Positions 52,668 to 64,000 are shown, numbered from the stretch's first letter. The stretch: DNA of 64,000 bases from Cellulosimicrobium cellulans (GCF_007679345.1 NZ_VEGH01000003.1:372001-436000), one strand, 5' to 3'. The notes: generated by a model not told the origin, from the letters alone. A program made the numbers and translations.

Positions 52668-54737
52668 TCAGGACCGCAGGTGCACCGCCACGTCGGCCTC
52701 GGCCTCGACCTGCACCGAGCCGTCCGCGCCGACCCGCACCGCGAGCGGCGCGCCGCCCAGGCGGAGCCCGCGCACGGCGACCGCCCCGAGGGGCGACGGC
52801 ACCGGCGGCGCCACGGTCAGCCGGCCGCCGGGCACGTCGGGGGCCAGCCCGAGCGCCGCCCCGAGCACCGACACCGCCGCCGCGGCCGACCAGGCCTGCG
52901 GGCGGCACGCCGCCGGGTACGGCACGGCGCGCGGCACGGTGCCGCGGGTGTCGCCGCCGTAGAGCTCCGGCAGCCGCTGGTCGAAGTCCTGCGCCGCCGC
53001 GAGCAGCCCCTCCGCGAGCGCCGCCGCCTCCCGGGCGTGCCCGGCGCGGGCCAGGCCCTGCACGACGATCGCGGTGTCGTGCGGCCACACGGCGCCGCCG
53101 TGGTAGCGCAGCTCCCAGTAGCCGGCCGACTCCGTCGACATCGTGCGCAGGCCGTAGCCCGAGTCCATGTCGGGGCCCACCAGCCGCGCGGCGACCGTCG
53201 CCTCCTCCTCGGCCGACAGGATCCCGGTGCCGAGCAGGTGGCCGATGTTCGACGTCACCGTGTCGACGACGCGCTTGTCCGCGTCGAGCGCGATGCCGGG
53301 GTAGGCGCCGCGCTCGTCCGACGTCCAGAACGAGGCACGGAACCGCTCGGCCAGCGCGGCGGCCCAGGCGCGCCACCGGTCCCCGCCCTCGCGGCCGAAC
53401 GCGTCGAGCAGGGCCGCGCCGGCGACGGCGGCCTCGTGCGCGTAGCCCTGCACCTCGGCGAGGGCGATCGGGCCGGTCGCGAGCCCGCCCGCCTTCCACT
53501 GCACCGAGTCGCCCGAGTCCTTCCAGCCCTGGTTCGCCAGGCCGGAGCCGGTCTCGTCGGCGTACTCGAGGAAGCCGTCGCCGTCCGAGTCGCCGTGGTC
53601 GGACATCCAGGCCAGCGCGCGCTCCATCGCGGGCAGCAGCGCCTCGACCTCGTCCGCCGGCATGCCCCAGCGCCAGGCGTCGTGCAGCAGGCAGACCCAC
53701 AGCGGCGTCGCGTCGACCGTGCCGTAGTACACCGGCGGCAGCACGGTGCCCTCGCCCGGCATCGACAGCTCGGCGCGGCGCACCTCGTGCAGGATCTTGC
53801 CGGGCTGCTCGGCGGTGGCGGGGTCGACCTTCGTGCCCTGCAGCGTCGCGAGCGTGCGCAGCGTGCCCGCCGCGAGCTCCGTGCCGAGCGGCAGCAGCAT
53901 GCGCGCGGCCCAGAGCGAGTCCCGGCCGAACAGGGTGAAGAACCACGGGGCGCCCGCGGCCAGGAACACGTCGTCCGGCGCGAACCGGGCGCTCAGGCGC
54001 AGCGTGCCGAGATCGGCGAGGGCCTGGTCGAGCAGGGCGGGCAGCCGGCGGTCCGCGGCCTCGACGTCGAGCGGCTGCCACTCGGGCTCCGCGCGGCGGG
54101 GCGCCGTGACCGGGCCGGCGGCGTCCGTGACGTCGAGGATCCAGGCGACCGCGACCGGCTCCCCGGTCGTCGCCTCCAGGTCCCAGGCCAGCCGCACCGT
54201 GCCGTCGGCCTCGACCGCGAGGGCCGCACCCGGCGCGGACAGCACCGCCGCCACGTCCGCGTCGGCCTGCCAGCGCGCGCCGTCCGCGGTGCGCTCCGGG
54301 GTCGGCGCCGCCTGCACCGCCGCGCCCGACTTGATCCAGTCCATCGGCGTCCCGTCGGGGCGCAGGGCGATCTCGAGGCGCGCCGCCACGGGCTCCGCGG
54401 TCGAGCAGGACAGCGTCAGGGTCTCCGTCACCCGGCCGGGCACGACCTCGCGCAGCCGCTCCAGCCGCGCCGTCGGGTCCGCGCCGGGGCCGTCGACGGA
54501 GCGGGCGAGCAGCACCGTGCGGGCCCGCCCCGGCCCGTCCGCGCCCGACGCGACCGCCTCGGGCACCGCGCCGCCGACGGTCAGCCGCGCGCCGGACAGC
54601 ACGCGGACATCGCCGTGGTAGACGCCCTGGGCGCCGCGGCCGTCCACCAGGCCGATCTGGCCGTCGGCGTCCGACCACGCCTGCGTGGGGGCGTGGACCG
54701 CGACCAGCAGGTCGTGCAGCAGGGGCTGGAGCTCCAT
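52668..54737 (-). CDS. Amylo-alpha-1,6-glucosidase/glycogen-debranching-type glycoside hydrolase
   Basis: A 689-aa enzyme. The N-terminal beta domain is of the GDE_N type (LLVAVHAPTQAWSDADGQ, GVYHGDVRVLSGARLTVGG), followed by an (alpha/alpha)6 GDE C-terminal-type domain. Visible barrel blocks are WFFTLFGRDSLWAARMLLPL (residue ~275), YYGTVDATPLWVCLLHDAW, NQGWKDSGDSVQWKAGG and YHGGAVWPHDTAIVVQGLA. These place it among glycogen-debranching/trehalase-like clans; the linkage cut is not certain. ATG 54737 has an ACGAGG ribosome site. It is divergent from the LacI regulator and its -35 lies within the LacI-type operator, so the same regulator probably controls it with the ABC importer. Confidence 0.8.
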   Translation of the reverse strand: MELQPLLHDLLVAVHAPTQAWSDADGQIGLVDGRGAQGVYHGDVRVLSGARLTVGGAVPEAVASGADGPGRARTVLLARSVDGPGADPTARLERLREVVPGRVTETLTLSCSTAEPVAARLEIALRPDGTPMDWIKSGAAVQAAPTPERTADGARWQADADVAAVLSAPGAALAVEADGTVRLAWDLEATTGEPVAVAWILDVTDAAGPVTAPRRAEPEWQPLDVEAADRRLPALLDQALADLGTLRLSARFAPDDVFLAAGAPWFFTLFGRDSLWAARMLLPLGTELAAGTLRTLATLQGTKVDPATAEQPGKILHEVRRAELSMPGEGTVLPPVYYGTVDATPLWVCLLHDAWRWGMPADEVEALLPAMERALAWMSDHGDSDGDGFLEYADETGSGLANQGWKDSGDSVQWKAGGLATGPIALAEVQGYAHEAAVAGAALLDAFGREGGDRWRAWAAALAERFRASFWTSDERGAYPGIALDADKRVVDTVTSNIGHLLGTGILSAEEEATVAARLVGPDMDSGYGLRTMSTESAGYWELRYHGGAVWPHDTAIVVQGLARAGHAREAAALAEGLLAAAQDFDQRLPELYGGDTRGTVPRAVPYPAACRPQAWSAAAAVSVLGAALGLAPDVPGGRLTVAPPVPSPLGAVAVRGLRLGGAPLAVRVGADGSVQVEAEADVAVHLRS

Positions 54738-54850
54738 GGGTACCTCGTCGTTCGGGAGGGGCGTGCGGTGGTCAGGTGACGGGGCCGCCGAGACCGGATC
54801 GTGACCCGGCCGCGGCCCCGCCCGGCTTGACAGGCCCGGGGGCGCTGGCA

Positions 54851-54880
54851 ACTCTAGGGGCAACCGTTTGAGCGTTCCAA
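54851..54880 (-). promoter_or_regulatory. Proposed promoter of the debranching-type hydrolase
   Basis: On the minus strand, -35 TTGGAA (54875-54880) and -10 TAGAGT (54851-54856) are 18 nt apart. The -35 lies inside the LacI-type operator. Confidence 0.5.
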
Positions 54881-54901
54881 TCGCGACTTGGAACGATCAT
54901 A
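54867..54901. promoter_or_regulatory. Double LacI-type operator
   Basis: CGTTCCAA (54873-54880) and TTGGAACG (54888-54895) form a perfect 8-bp inverted repeat with a 7-nt spacer. Each arm also belongs to a 14-bp LacI-like half-palindrome with central CG: TTTGAGCGTTCCAA (54867-54880, 10 of 14 symmetric) and TTGGAACGATCATA (54888-54901). It lies between the divergent hydrolase and LacI genes. Confidence 0.65.
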
Positions 54902-54930
54902 TGCCCACCGAGCGACGCGAGGGAGCGCCC

Positions 54931-55959
54931 ATGGACGCCACGACGCGGCCGACGCTGGAGAGCGTCGCCCAGCGCGCCGGCGTGTCCCGCCAGACGGTGT
55001 CCAACGTGCTCAACGCGCCGCACCTCGTGCGCGCCGACACCACCGAGCGCGTCCGCGCCGCCATCGACGCCCTCGGCTACCGGCCGTCCTCGGCCGCGCG
55101 CCAGCTGCGCACCGGGCGGTCCCGCGTCCTGGGGCTGCGGCTCGAGCCGGTGCACGACGGCATCAACGGCGCGGTGCTCGACCGGTTCCTGCACGCCCTC
55201 ACCGAGAGCGCCCAGGCCCGCGGGTACCGCGTGATGCTGTTCACCGCACCGGACGACGACCGCGAGATCGCCCAGTACAGCGAGCTGCTCGACACCGCCG
55301 ACCTCGACGCCTTCGTCCTCACCAGCACCCACCGCGACGACCGGCGCGCCGCCTGGCTCGCCGAGCGCGACGTGCCGTTCGTGACGTTCGGCCGGCCGTG
55401 GGGCGAGCGGCCCGAGGGCGCCGGCGCCCACCCGTGGGTCGACGTCGACGGCTCGGCCGGCACCCGCGCCGCCGTCGACCACCTGCGCCGCCTCGGCCAC
55501 GAGCGCATCGCCTACCTCGGCTGGCCCGACGGGTCCGACGTCGGCGAGGACCGCGCCGCCGGCTGGGCGTCCGCGATGGTCGACGCCGGCCACGACGGCT
55601 CCCTGCTGCGCCGGCTGCACGCCCGCGTCCCCGACGGCGTCGCGGCCGGGGCCCAGGCCACCGAGCGCGTCCTCGCCGACGCGGCGCCGACCGCCGTGGT
55701 CTGCGCGTCCGACTCCCTCGCCCTCGGCGCGCTCACCGTGGCCCGCAGCCAGGGCACCACCCTCGCCGTGGTCGGCTTCGACGACACTCCGGTCGCCGCC
55801 GCCGTCGGCCTCACCTCCGTGGCCCAGCCGCTCACCGAGGCCGCGCACCGCGCCCTCGACCTCCTGCTCGACCAGCTCGACGGCACCGGCGGCACCCGCA
55901 GCCGCGAGGTCCTGCTGGCCCCGCACCTGGTCGAGCGCGCGTCCAGCCGCACCCCCTGA
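54931..55959 (+). CDS. LacI-family transcriptional regulator of the oligosaccharide cluster
   Basis: A 342-aa repressor. The HTH is VAQRAGVSRQTVSNVLN with the hinge helix following (RVRAAIDALGYRPSSAARQL), typical LacI. The periplasmic-binding-like effector domain shows GYRVMLFTAPDDD, DLDAFVLTSTHRDD, and near the end VVGFDDTPVAAAVGLTSVAQPL. ATG 54931 is preferred because GAGGGAG lies 6 nt upstream; ATG 54901 would overlap the operator. It heads a plus-strand unit with a solute-binding protein and two permeases (36-bp gap), and the operator in front suggests it represses itself and the divergent hydrolase until an inducing sugar binds. Confidence 0.88.
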   Translation: MDATTRPTLESVAQRAGVSRQTVSNVLNAPHLVRADTTERVRAAIDALGYRPSSAARQLRTGRSRVLGLRLEPVHDGINGAVLDRFLHALTESAQARGYRVMLFTAPDDDREIAQYSELLDTADLDAFVLTSTHRDDRRAAWLAERDVPFVTFGRPWGERPEGAGAHPWVDVDGSAGTRAAVDHLRRLGHERIAYLGWPDGSDVGEDRAAGWASAMVDAGHDGSLLRRLHARVPDGVAAGAQATERVLADAAPTAVVCASDSLALGALTVARSQGTTLAVVGFDDTPVAAAVGLTSVAQPLTEAAHRALDLLLDQLDGTGGTRSREVLLAPHLVERASSRTP

Positions 55960-55995
55960 CCCTCCGTGCACCACCCCCTGAAGGAGAGAACCCCC

Positions 55996-57270
55996 ATGCA
56001 GCACCGCATCCCCGCCCGAGGGCGGCGCCTCCTCGCCACCACCGCCGTCGGCGCGGCCGGCGTCCTCGCCCTGTCCGCCTGCGGCGGTGGCTCCGGCTTC
56101 GAGGACGACGGCGCCGACGCCGCGTCCACCGAGGGCGGCGGCTCGCTCAGCATCCTCATCGGCTCCTCCGGCGACGCCGAGACCGACGCGGTCAAGGCCG
56201 CGGTCGCCGCCTGGTCCGAGGAGTCCGGCGTCGACGCCACCGTGCAGGTCGCGTCCGACCTCACGCAGGAGCTCAGCCAGGGCTTCGCCTCGGGCGACCC
56301 GGCCGACGTGTTCTACGTGAGCGCCGACCAGTTCCAGACCTACGCCGCGAACGGCTCGCTGTACCCGTACGGCTCGGAGCTGGACGACGCCGACGACTTC
56401 TACCCGTCGCTGGTCGAGCAGTTCAGCTACGACGACGAGCTCGTCTGCGCGCCGAAGGACTTCTCCACGCTCGGCCTCATCATCAACACCGCCGCGTGGG
56501 AGGCCGCCGGCCTCACCGACGCCGACGTCCCGACCACCTGGGACCAGCTGACCGACGTGGCCGGGAAGCTCACCACCGGCGACCAGGTCGGCCTCGGCTT
56601 CTCCGGCGAGTACCCCCGCGTCGGCGCGTTCCTCGCCCAGGCCGGCGGCACGCTGGTCAGCGAGGACGGGACCGAGGCCACCGCCGACTCCGCCGAGAAC
56701 GTCGAGGGCCTCACCTACGTCCAGCAGCTGCTCGCCTCGGGCTCCGCGGCCTACGCCGCCGACCTCGGCACCGGCTGGGGCGGCGAGGCGTTCGGCACCG
56801 GCGCGGCCGCGATGACCATCGAGGGCAACTGGATCACCGGCGCCATGGAGAACGACTACCCGGACGTCGACTACCGCGTCGTCGAGCTGCCGGCCGGCCC
56901 GGCCGGCCAGGGCACCCTGCAGTTCACCAACTGCTGGGGCGTCGCCGCCGACTCGACCAGCCAGTCCGACGCCGTCGACCTGGTGCAGTACCTGACCGCC
57001 ACCGACCAGCAGCTCGCGTTCTCCGAGGCGTTCGGCGTCATGCCGTCCGTGCAGTCCGCGGCGGACGGCTGGAAGGAGCTGTTCCCGGAGATGACCGCGT
57101 TCATCGACTCGGCCGACTTCGCGCAGAACGTCGTCAACGCCCGCGGGGCCGCGGACGTCATCACCGACTTCAACGCCCAGCTCGAGGGCCTGAAGACCGG
57201 CGACCCGGCCGCGATCCTCGGCTCGGTGCAGACGAACCTGCAGGCCGTGCTCGACGAGAACGCGTCCTGA
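55996..57270 (+). CDS. ABC sugar transporter solute-binding lipoprotein
   Basis: A 424-aa extracellular binding lipoprotein. Signal region: Arg-rich start, hydrophobic LLATTAVGAAGVLALSAC with lipobox LSAC (Cys about residue 32), then an acidic Gly/Asp-rich linker. The mature part is a family-1 solute-binding protein (SLSILIGSSGDAETDAVKAA, DPADVFYVSADQFQTYAANG, GAAAMTIEGNWITGAM, FTNCWGVAADSTSQSDAV). Oligosaccharides such as maltodextrins are usual ligands. The ATG has AAGGAGAG 7 nt upstream. It is followed 4 bp later by the first permease gene. Confidence 0.9.
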   Translation: MQHRIPARGRRLLATTAVGAAGVLALSACGGGSGFEDDGADAASTEGGGSLSILIGSSGDAETDAVKAAVAAWSEESGVDATVQVASDLTQELSQGFASGDPADVFYVSADQFQTYAANGSLYPYGSELDDADDFYPSLVEQFSYDDELVCAPKDFSTLGLIINTAAWEAAGLTDADVPTTWDQLTDVAGKLTTGDQVGLGFSGEYPRVGAFLAQAGGTLVSEDGTEATADSAENVEGLTYVQQLLASGSAAYAADLGTGWGGEAFGTGAAAMTIEGNWITGAMENDYPDVDYRVVELPAGPAGQGTLQFTNCWGVAADSTSQSDAVDLVQYLTATDQQLAFSEAFGVMPSVQSAADGWKELFPEMTAFIDSADFAQNVVNARGAADVITDFNAQLEGLKTGDPAAILGSVQTNLQAVLDENAS

Positions 57271-57274
57271 TCCG

Positions 57275-58455
57275 ATGACCACACAGGCGGCGGTGCCGCT
57301 CCGCCGCCGGCGTCGCGGCCCCGGGTCCACCCGGGGCCGCGAGGCCGCGTCGGGGTGGCTGTTCCTCACCCCGATGCTCGTCATCCTGGGGCTGTTCCTG
57401 GTCGTGCCCGTGCTCATGGCGCTCTGGGTCAGCCTGTCCGACTGGACCGGCCGCGGCAGCCCGTTGTCGTCGGACGTCGGGTTCGTCGGGCTCGACAACT
57501 ACGAGCGCCTGCTGCTCGGCGGCGGCCTGGCCACCCAGGACTTCGGCACGGCGATGCGCAACAACGCGTACTACGTCCTGCTGGTCGTCCCGCTGCAGAC
57601 CGCGCTCGCCCTGTTCCTCGCGACGATGGTCAACCGCGCCGCGCTGCGCGGGAAGGGCTTCTTCCGGACGGCGTTCTACTTCCCGTCGGTGACCTCGTCG
57701 GTCGCCATCACCGTGCTCTGGCTGTTCCTGTTCTCCGCCTCCGGCACCATCAACGCGATCCTCGCGAAGCTGTCGATCACCGGGCCGAACTGGTTCAACG
57801 ACCCGCAGGGCGTGATCCACGTGCTGCTCGGCACCCTCGGCGTCGACGCCGCGCCTGCCGCGCTGGCGCAGCACGGGTTCCTCGGCATCTCGCTGTGGGA
57901 GTGGGCCGCCGGCCCGTCCGTGGCGATGACCGCGTTCATCCTGCTGGCGATCTTCACCACCTCCGGCACGTTCATGCTGCTGTTCCTCGCGGCGCTGCAG
58001 GCCGTCTCCGCCGAGGTCGAGGAGGCCGCGGTCATGGACGGGGCGAACGCCCGGCAGCGGTTCTTCCGCGTCACGCTGCCCATGCTGAAGCCGACCGTGT
58101 TCACCGTGGTGACCCTCGGCCTCATCGGCACCTGGCAGGTCTTCGACCAGATCTACACCGGCACCCAGGGCGGCCCGGCGAAGACCACGCTCACCCCGGC
58201 GTACCTGTCGTACACGGCGGCGTTCCAGAACAACGAGTGGGGCCGCGGCGCCGCGATCGCGTTCGTGCTGTTCGGGATCATCGTCCTGCTCACCGTCCTG
58301 CAGCGGGTCGTGCTGCGCGAGCGGGGGGTGCCCCGGCGCAAGCGCTTCTACCGGACCCCGCCCGCTCCCCCGGCCGCCGTCGCCGCGACGGCCGGGACCA
58401 CCGGCGGACCCGGTGCCGGCGCCACGACCTCCACCTCGACGACCGGGAGCGACCG

Positions 58456-58459
<4 letters not shown>
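57275..58459 (+). CDS. ABC sugar transporter permease (MalF-like)
   Basis: A 394-aa inner-membrane permease. After an Arg-rich start, six or more hydrophobic segments follow, beginning GWLFLTPMLVILGLFLVVPV. The EAA loop that contacts the ATPase is EEAAVMDGANARQRFFRVTL (about residue 248). The C-terminus carries an Ala/Thr/Gly-rich tail of about 40 residues. It is the MalF-like partner of the next gene; stop and start overlap by 4 bp (ATGA at 58456-58459). No ATPase gene is in the cluster. Confidence 0.9.
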
Positions 58460-60916
<2,457 letters not shown>

Positions 60917-60951
60917 CCGGCGCACGGTGCGACCGCGCCGCCTGACGAGGT

Positions 60952-61006
60952 GACGGACGGGCCCGGGCCCGGGGTGCGACACCCCCGGACCGGGCCCGCC
61001 GTCGTC
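60952..61006. terminator. Terminator after guaB1
   Basis: A long GC stem: CGGGCCCGGGCCCGGGG on the left pairs with CCCCGGACCGGGCCCG on the right with one bulge, loop about 8 nt (TGCGACAC), 35 bp after the stop. Confidence 0.6.
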
Positions 61007-61033
61007 CCGCCGGGCCCCGCGCCGCGCACCGGT

Positions 61034-61039
61034 TAGGGT
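61034..61039 (+). promoter_or_regulatory. -10 element for leaderless amidotransferase
   Basis: TAGGGT ends 6 nt before GTG 61046. Confidence 0.5.
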
Positions 61040-61045
61040 CGCCCC

Positions 61046-61750
61046 GTGAGCCAGCCGCGTCCCGTCCTCGTCCTCACGCACGTCGCGCACGAGGGGCCGG
61101 GCCTCGTCGCCCGCGCGCTCGACGGCCTGCCGATCACGACCCGCACCGTGCTGGACGACCCGTCGCCGCGCCTGCCATCCGTCGCCGACCTGGCCGGGCT
61201 CGTCGTCATGGGCGGCCCGCAGGACGCCGACGACGACGCCGGGCACCCCGGCCTGGCCGCCGAGCGCAGGCTCCTGGCCGAGGCCGTGGACGCGGGCCTG
61301 CCGACGCTCGGCGTCTGCCTCGGCATGCAGCTGCTCGCGCTCGCGCTCGGGGCGCCGCTGCACCGGCGGCACGGCACCGAGATCGGCTTCGCGCCCGTCG
61401 ACGTCGTCGCGCACGACCCGCTGCTCGCCCCCGCCGGCCCGCGGCCGACCGTGCTGCACTGGCACGCCGACGCCGTCGACCTGCCCGACGGGGCCACCCT
61501 GCTCGCGTCCACGGGGACCACCCCGGTGCAGGCGTTCCGCGCCGGGTCCGCGGTCGGCACCCAGTTCCACCTCGAGGTCGACCCGACGGTGCTCGACCTC
61601 TGGCTGACGACCCCGCAGATGGTCGCCGACCTGGAGCCCGACGAGGTCGCCGCGATCCGGCTGGGCTCGCGGCAGCACCTCGCCGCGCTGCGACCCGGTG
61701 CGGACCTCGGTCTGGCGTCGTTCGCCGCGGCCGTGCGGGAGCGGGCGTGA
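61046..61750 (+). CDS. Class I glutamine amidotransferase-like protein
   Basis: A 234-aa stand-alone class I glutamine amidotransferase domain. The nucleophile Cys is in TLGVCLGMQLLALALG (about residue 90). The catalytic His is in GTQFHLEVDPTVLDLW, with the Glu two residues later. The oxyanion strand is LVVMGGPQDADDD. Such proteins hydrolyse glutamine or gamma-glutamyl compounds, or are guanine-nucleotide-related GuaA-like paralogues; its partner and true substrate are unknown. GTG 61046 follows TAGGGT by 6 nt. The Nudix gene overlaps its stop by 4 bp. Confidence 0.85.
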   Translation: MSQPRPVLVLTHVAHEGPGLVARALDGLPITTRTVLDDPSPRLPSVADLAGLVVMGGPQDADDDAGHPGLAAERRLLAEAVDAGLPTLGVCLGMQLLALALGAPLHRRHGTEIGFAPVDVVAHDPLLAPAGPRPTVLHWHADAVDLPDGATLLASTGTTPVQAFRAGSAVGTQFHLEVDPTVLDLWLTTPQMVADLEPDEVAAIRLGSRQHLAALRPGADLGLASFAAAVRERA

Positions 61751-62481
61751 CGACGGGGCCGGCCGCCGGGCCGGAGTCGGGCGGGGCCACCGGGGCGCTG
61801 GCCGACCTGGTCGCGCTCTGCGCCGAGCGGCCGGTCTGGGCCCCGGACCCCGAGCGTGCCTTCGACACACCACCGCCCGGCCGGGAGGCGGCGCACGCGC
61901 GACCGGTCCGGCAGTCGGCGGTGCTGGTGCTGTTCGGCGTCCTCGACGCAGCGGGCGCGCGCGCGGACCACCCGGCGGTGGCGGCCGACCTGGACGTGCT
62001 GCTGACCCGGCGCTCCCCCACGCTGAGCCACCACCCCGGCCAGGTGTCGTTCCCCGGCGGCGGCATCGACCCGACCGACGCCGGACCCGAGGCGGCGGCG
62101 CTCCGGGAGGCCCGGGAGGAGACCGGCCTCGACCCGGCCGGCGTGCGGGTGCTGGGCACGCTGCCGCTGCTGCCGGTCACCGTCAGCCGCAACCTGGTCA
62201 CGCCCGTGCTCGCGTGGTGGGACCGCCCCTCCGCCGTGGCGGCCGCCGACCCGGCGGAGACCGTCGACGTGTTCCGGGTGCCGGTGGCCGACCTGGTGGA
62301 CCCCGCGCGGCGGGTGACGACCGTCCTGCGCCGCGGCGGCCACGAGTGGCGCGGGCCGGCGTTCGACGCCGACGGCGTGCTCGTGTGGGGCTTCACCGCG
62401 TTCATCCTCGACCGGCTGCTCGACGCCGTCGGCTGGGCCGTCCCGTGGGACGAGAGCCGGACGGTGCCCGCCCCGGTGTGA
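61747..62481 (+). CDS. Nudix hydrolase, CoA pyrophosphatase (NudL) type
   Basis: A 244-aa Nudix protein. The CoA-specific motif before the Nudix box is LLTRRSPTLSHHPGQVSFPG, typical of NudL/PCD1. The Nudix box G(x5)E(x7)REUxEExGU is GGIDPTDAGPEAAALREAREETG with metal-binding Glu residues. The N-terminal ~55 residues are Gly/Pro-rich; the rest is the alpha/beta Nudix fold. It probably cleaves CoA to 3',5'-ADP and phosphopantetheine. GTG 61747 overlaps the amidotransferase stop (GTGA), so translation is coupled. Confidence 0.87.
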   Translation: MTTGPAAGPESGGATGALADLVALCAERPVWAPDPERAFDTPPPGREAAHARPVRQSAVLVLFGVLDAAGARADHPAVAADLDVLLTRRSPTLSHHPGQVSFPGGGIDPTDAGPEAAALREAREETGLDPAGVRVLGTLPLLPVTVSRNLVTPVLAWWDRPSAVAAADPAETVDVFRVPVADLVDPARRVTTVLRRGGHEWRGPAFDADGVLVWGFTAFILDRLLDAVGWAVPWDESRTVPAPV

Positions 62482-62652
62482 CGTCGCCCGCTGCGGTCCG
62501 TCGAACGGGTGGAGTCCGCCGCAGAAACCTCTGGTCACCGCGCGTCGAAACGATACGATCGGTGCAGCGGCACGACGGCACCACCGGCGACCGCCCTCCC
62601 CCCGCTCGACCGATCCCCACCCACCCCCGCCCTGCCCCGGAGCACTCTCGTC

Positions 62653-64000
62653 ATGGCCAAGGTCCTGACCGCCGGCAGTCCCTGGCGCGTCATCCTCGTG
62701 TTCGCCGTCCCCCTGCTGGTGGGCAACGTCGTCCAGCAGCTCTACCAGTTCGCCGACGCCGTCGTCGTCGGCCGCCACCTCGGCGTCGACTCGCTGGCCG
62801 CCGTCGGCGCCACGGGCAGCCTGCTGTTCCTGCTCCTCGGGTTCGCCTGGGGCATGACCTCGGGCTTCGCGATCCCCACCGCCCAGGCGTTCGGCGCCCG
62901 GGACGCGGCCGCCGTGCGCCGCTCGGTCGCGGCCGGCACGATCCTCACCGGCGCGACGAGCGTGCTGCTCACCGTCGGCGCACCGCTGCTGGCCGGGCCG
63001 GCGCTCGGGCTGCTGCAGACCCCGGCCTCGCTCATGGCGGAGGCGACGACCTTCGCCCAGGTGAGCTTCCTCGGCGCGGGCGCGATGATGTTCTTCAACT
63101 TCCTCGCCGCGGTCATCCGGGCGATCGGCGACTCCCGGACGCCCCTGTGGTTCCTCACGCTGGCGTGCGTGCTCAACGTCGTCCTGGTCGTGGTCATGGT
63201 CGGGCCCATGGGCCTCGGCGTCGGCGGTGCCGCGCTCGCGACGGTCGTGTCGCAGGCGCTGTCGGTCGCGCTGTGCCTGGAGTACGTCCGGCGGCGCGTG
63301 CCCGTGCTGCACGTGCACCGCGCGGACTGGCGGGTGCCGCGGGCCGTGCTCGCCGAGCACCTGCGCCTCGGGCTGCCGATGGGCTTCCAGGCGTCGATCA
63401 TCGCGATCGGCACGCTCGCCGTCCAGGTCCGGCTGAACACGCTCGGTGCCGACGCCGTCGCCGCGTACACGACGGCCGCCCGCGTCGACGGCCTCGCGGT
63501 CGCGCTGCTGCAGTCGCTCGGCCTCGCGGTGTCGATGTTCGTCGCGCAGAACCTCGGCGGCGGCCGCCCCGACCGCATCCGGCAGGGCGTCGTGCAGGCG
63601 ACGTGGCTCGCGGTCGCGGGCTCGGCCGTGCTGGGCGTCGTGCTGTTCGCGTCCGGAGGCTCGCTCGTGCGGCTGTTCGTCGGCGACGGTGCCGCGGGAG
63701 TCGTGGCGATGGCGACCCAGTTCCTGCACGTCAACGCCGCGCTGTACGCGGTCCTCGGCGTGCTCTTCGTGCTCCGCGGTGCGCTGCAGGGCCTCGGCCG
63801 CACCGGGGTGCCCACGCTCACCGGGGTGATCGAGCTCGCGATGCGGGTCGGCGCCGCGATCGTGCTCGGCGCGGCCTTCGGGTTCGTCGGCGTCGTCTGG
63901 GGCAACCCGCTCGCCTGGGCCGGCGCCGTGGTGCTGCTCGTGCCGGCGTACCTGCGGGCGCACCGCGCGCTCGGGCGCGAGCCGATCGCGCCGCTCGACC
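62653..64000 (+). CDS. MATE-family efflux transporter (3' truncated by window edge)
   Basis: At least 449 residues are visible, ending without a stop at base 64000. It is a multidrug/toxin extrusion carrier of the DinF/NorM-like clan with about 12 hydrophobic segments. Start MAKVLTAGSPWRVILVFAVP and the block QQLYQFADAVVVGRHLGVDS lie in TM1-2. The second half mirrors the first: RLGLPMGFQASIIAIGTLAV, ARVDGLAVALLQSLGLAVSM. Such carriers expel cationic compounds using Na+ or H+. ATG 62653 has a CCGGAG ribosome site about 12 nt upstream; an AT-rich TACGATC stretch near 62554 is a likely promoter, 100 nt upstream. Confidence 0.85.
   Translation, partial: MAKVLTAGSPWRVILVFAVPLLVGNVVQQLYQFADAVVVGRHLGVDSLAAVGATGSLLFLLLGFAWGMTSGFAIPTAQAFGARDAAAVRRSVAAGTILTGATSVLLTVGAPLLAGPALGLLQTPASLMAEATTFAQVSFLGAGAMMFFNFLAAVIRAIGDSRTPLWFLTLACVLNVVLVVVMVGPMGLGVGGAALATVVSQALSVALCLEYVRRRVPVLHVHRADWRVPRAVLAEHLRLGLPMGFQASIIAIGTLAVQVRLNTLGADAVAAYTTAARVDGLAVALLQSLGLAVSMFVAQNLGGGRPDRIRQGVVQATWLAVAGSAVLGVVLFASGGSLVRLFVGDGAAGVVAMATQFLHVNAALYAVLGVLFVLRGALQGLGRTGVPTLTGVIELAMRVGAAIVLGAAFGFVGVVWGNPLAWAGAVVLLVPAYLRAHRALGREPIAPLD

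Noticed and set aside
62482..62652. Riboswitch before the MATE transporter
   Set aside because: The 171-bp gap has a short CTGCGG/CCGCAG stem, but I could not fit a guanidine or other known riboswitch core.

Overview
The window is one stretch of a very GC-rich chromosome with short intergenic gaps, frequent GTG starts and 4-bp start/stop overlaps. This fits a high-GC actinomycete. The mix of pyruvate formate-lyase with its activase, a trehalose/alpha-glucan block, a mannitol PTS and the actinobacterial order DUF3000 - LuxR-type regulator - ribonuclease D suggests Cellulomonadaceae (Cellulomonas-like). That placement is inference from gene content. I see no rRNA or tRNA gene, CRISPR array, insertion sequence, prophage or defence island; this is mostly core and metabolic chromosome.

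Layout. 1-4.6 kb: metallo-hydrolase (cut by the window edge), FAD oxidoreductase, App1-type phosphatase, DUF1684 protein. 4.6-9.3 kb: a small beta-helix protein divergent from a mannitol-type PTS operon (DeoR regulator, zinc polyol dehydrogenase, 20-codon leader ORF, EIICB, EIIA). 9.5-15 kb: SNF2 helicase and GH65 phosphorylase/hydrolase. 15-20.4 kb: divergent LysG/LysE pair, amino-acid permease, BCCT transporter, DUF3072 protein. 20.4-24.4 kb: serine hydrolase, VanY-like lipoprotein, M20 amidohydrolase and SpoU methyltransferase. 24.5-29.5 kb: large SARP/STAND regulator and a methyltransferase. 29.7-36.4 kb: glgX-treY-treZ trehalose operon. 36.5-41.7 kb: ZapE ATPase divergent from a RibD-like reductase, an orphan protein, and gnd with an ATP-grasp ligase. 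41.8-52.5 kb: DUF3000, LuxR-type regulator, ribonuclease D, FadB-like protein, pflA/pflB, dxs. 52.7-59.4 kb: an oligosaccharide cluster (GH debranching-type enzyme, LacI regulator, three ABC genes without an ATPase). 59.5-64 kb: GuaB1, glutamine amidotransferase, CoA-type Nudix hydrolase, and a MATE transporter cut by the window edge.

How the genes work together. Several blocks handle carbohydrate: mannitol-type PTS uptake, alpha-glucan debranching and conversion to trehalose, GH65, and a LacI-controlled ABC importer. pflB/pflA and gnd sit in central metabolism. The BCCT carrier and trehalose synthesis are both typical of osmotic protection.

The most distinctive non-coding signals are these. 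(1) A roughly 72-nt palindromic repeat occurs twice (9338-9409, 44661-44733) in opposite orientations. (2) A perfect 28-bp-arm palindrome lies between treZ and zapE. (3) About a dozen genes have a TANNNT -10 element only 6-8 nt before the start codon, the layout of leaderless mRNA. (4) Two GTGA-N6-TCAC dyads sit in the pflB control region. I did not find a clearly new defence or mobile system. The best biochemical lead is the ATP-grasp enzyme at 39018-40289, a candidate peptidoglycan cross-bridge D-Asp/D-Glu ligase.
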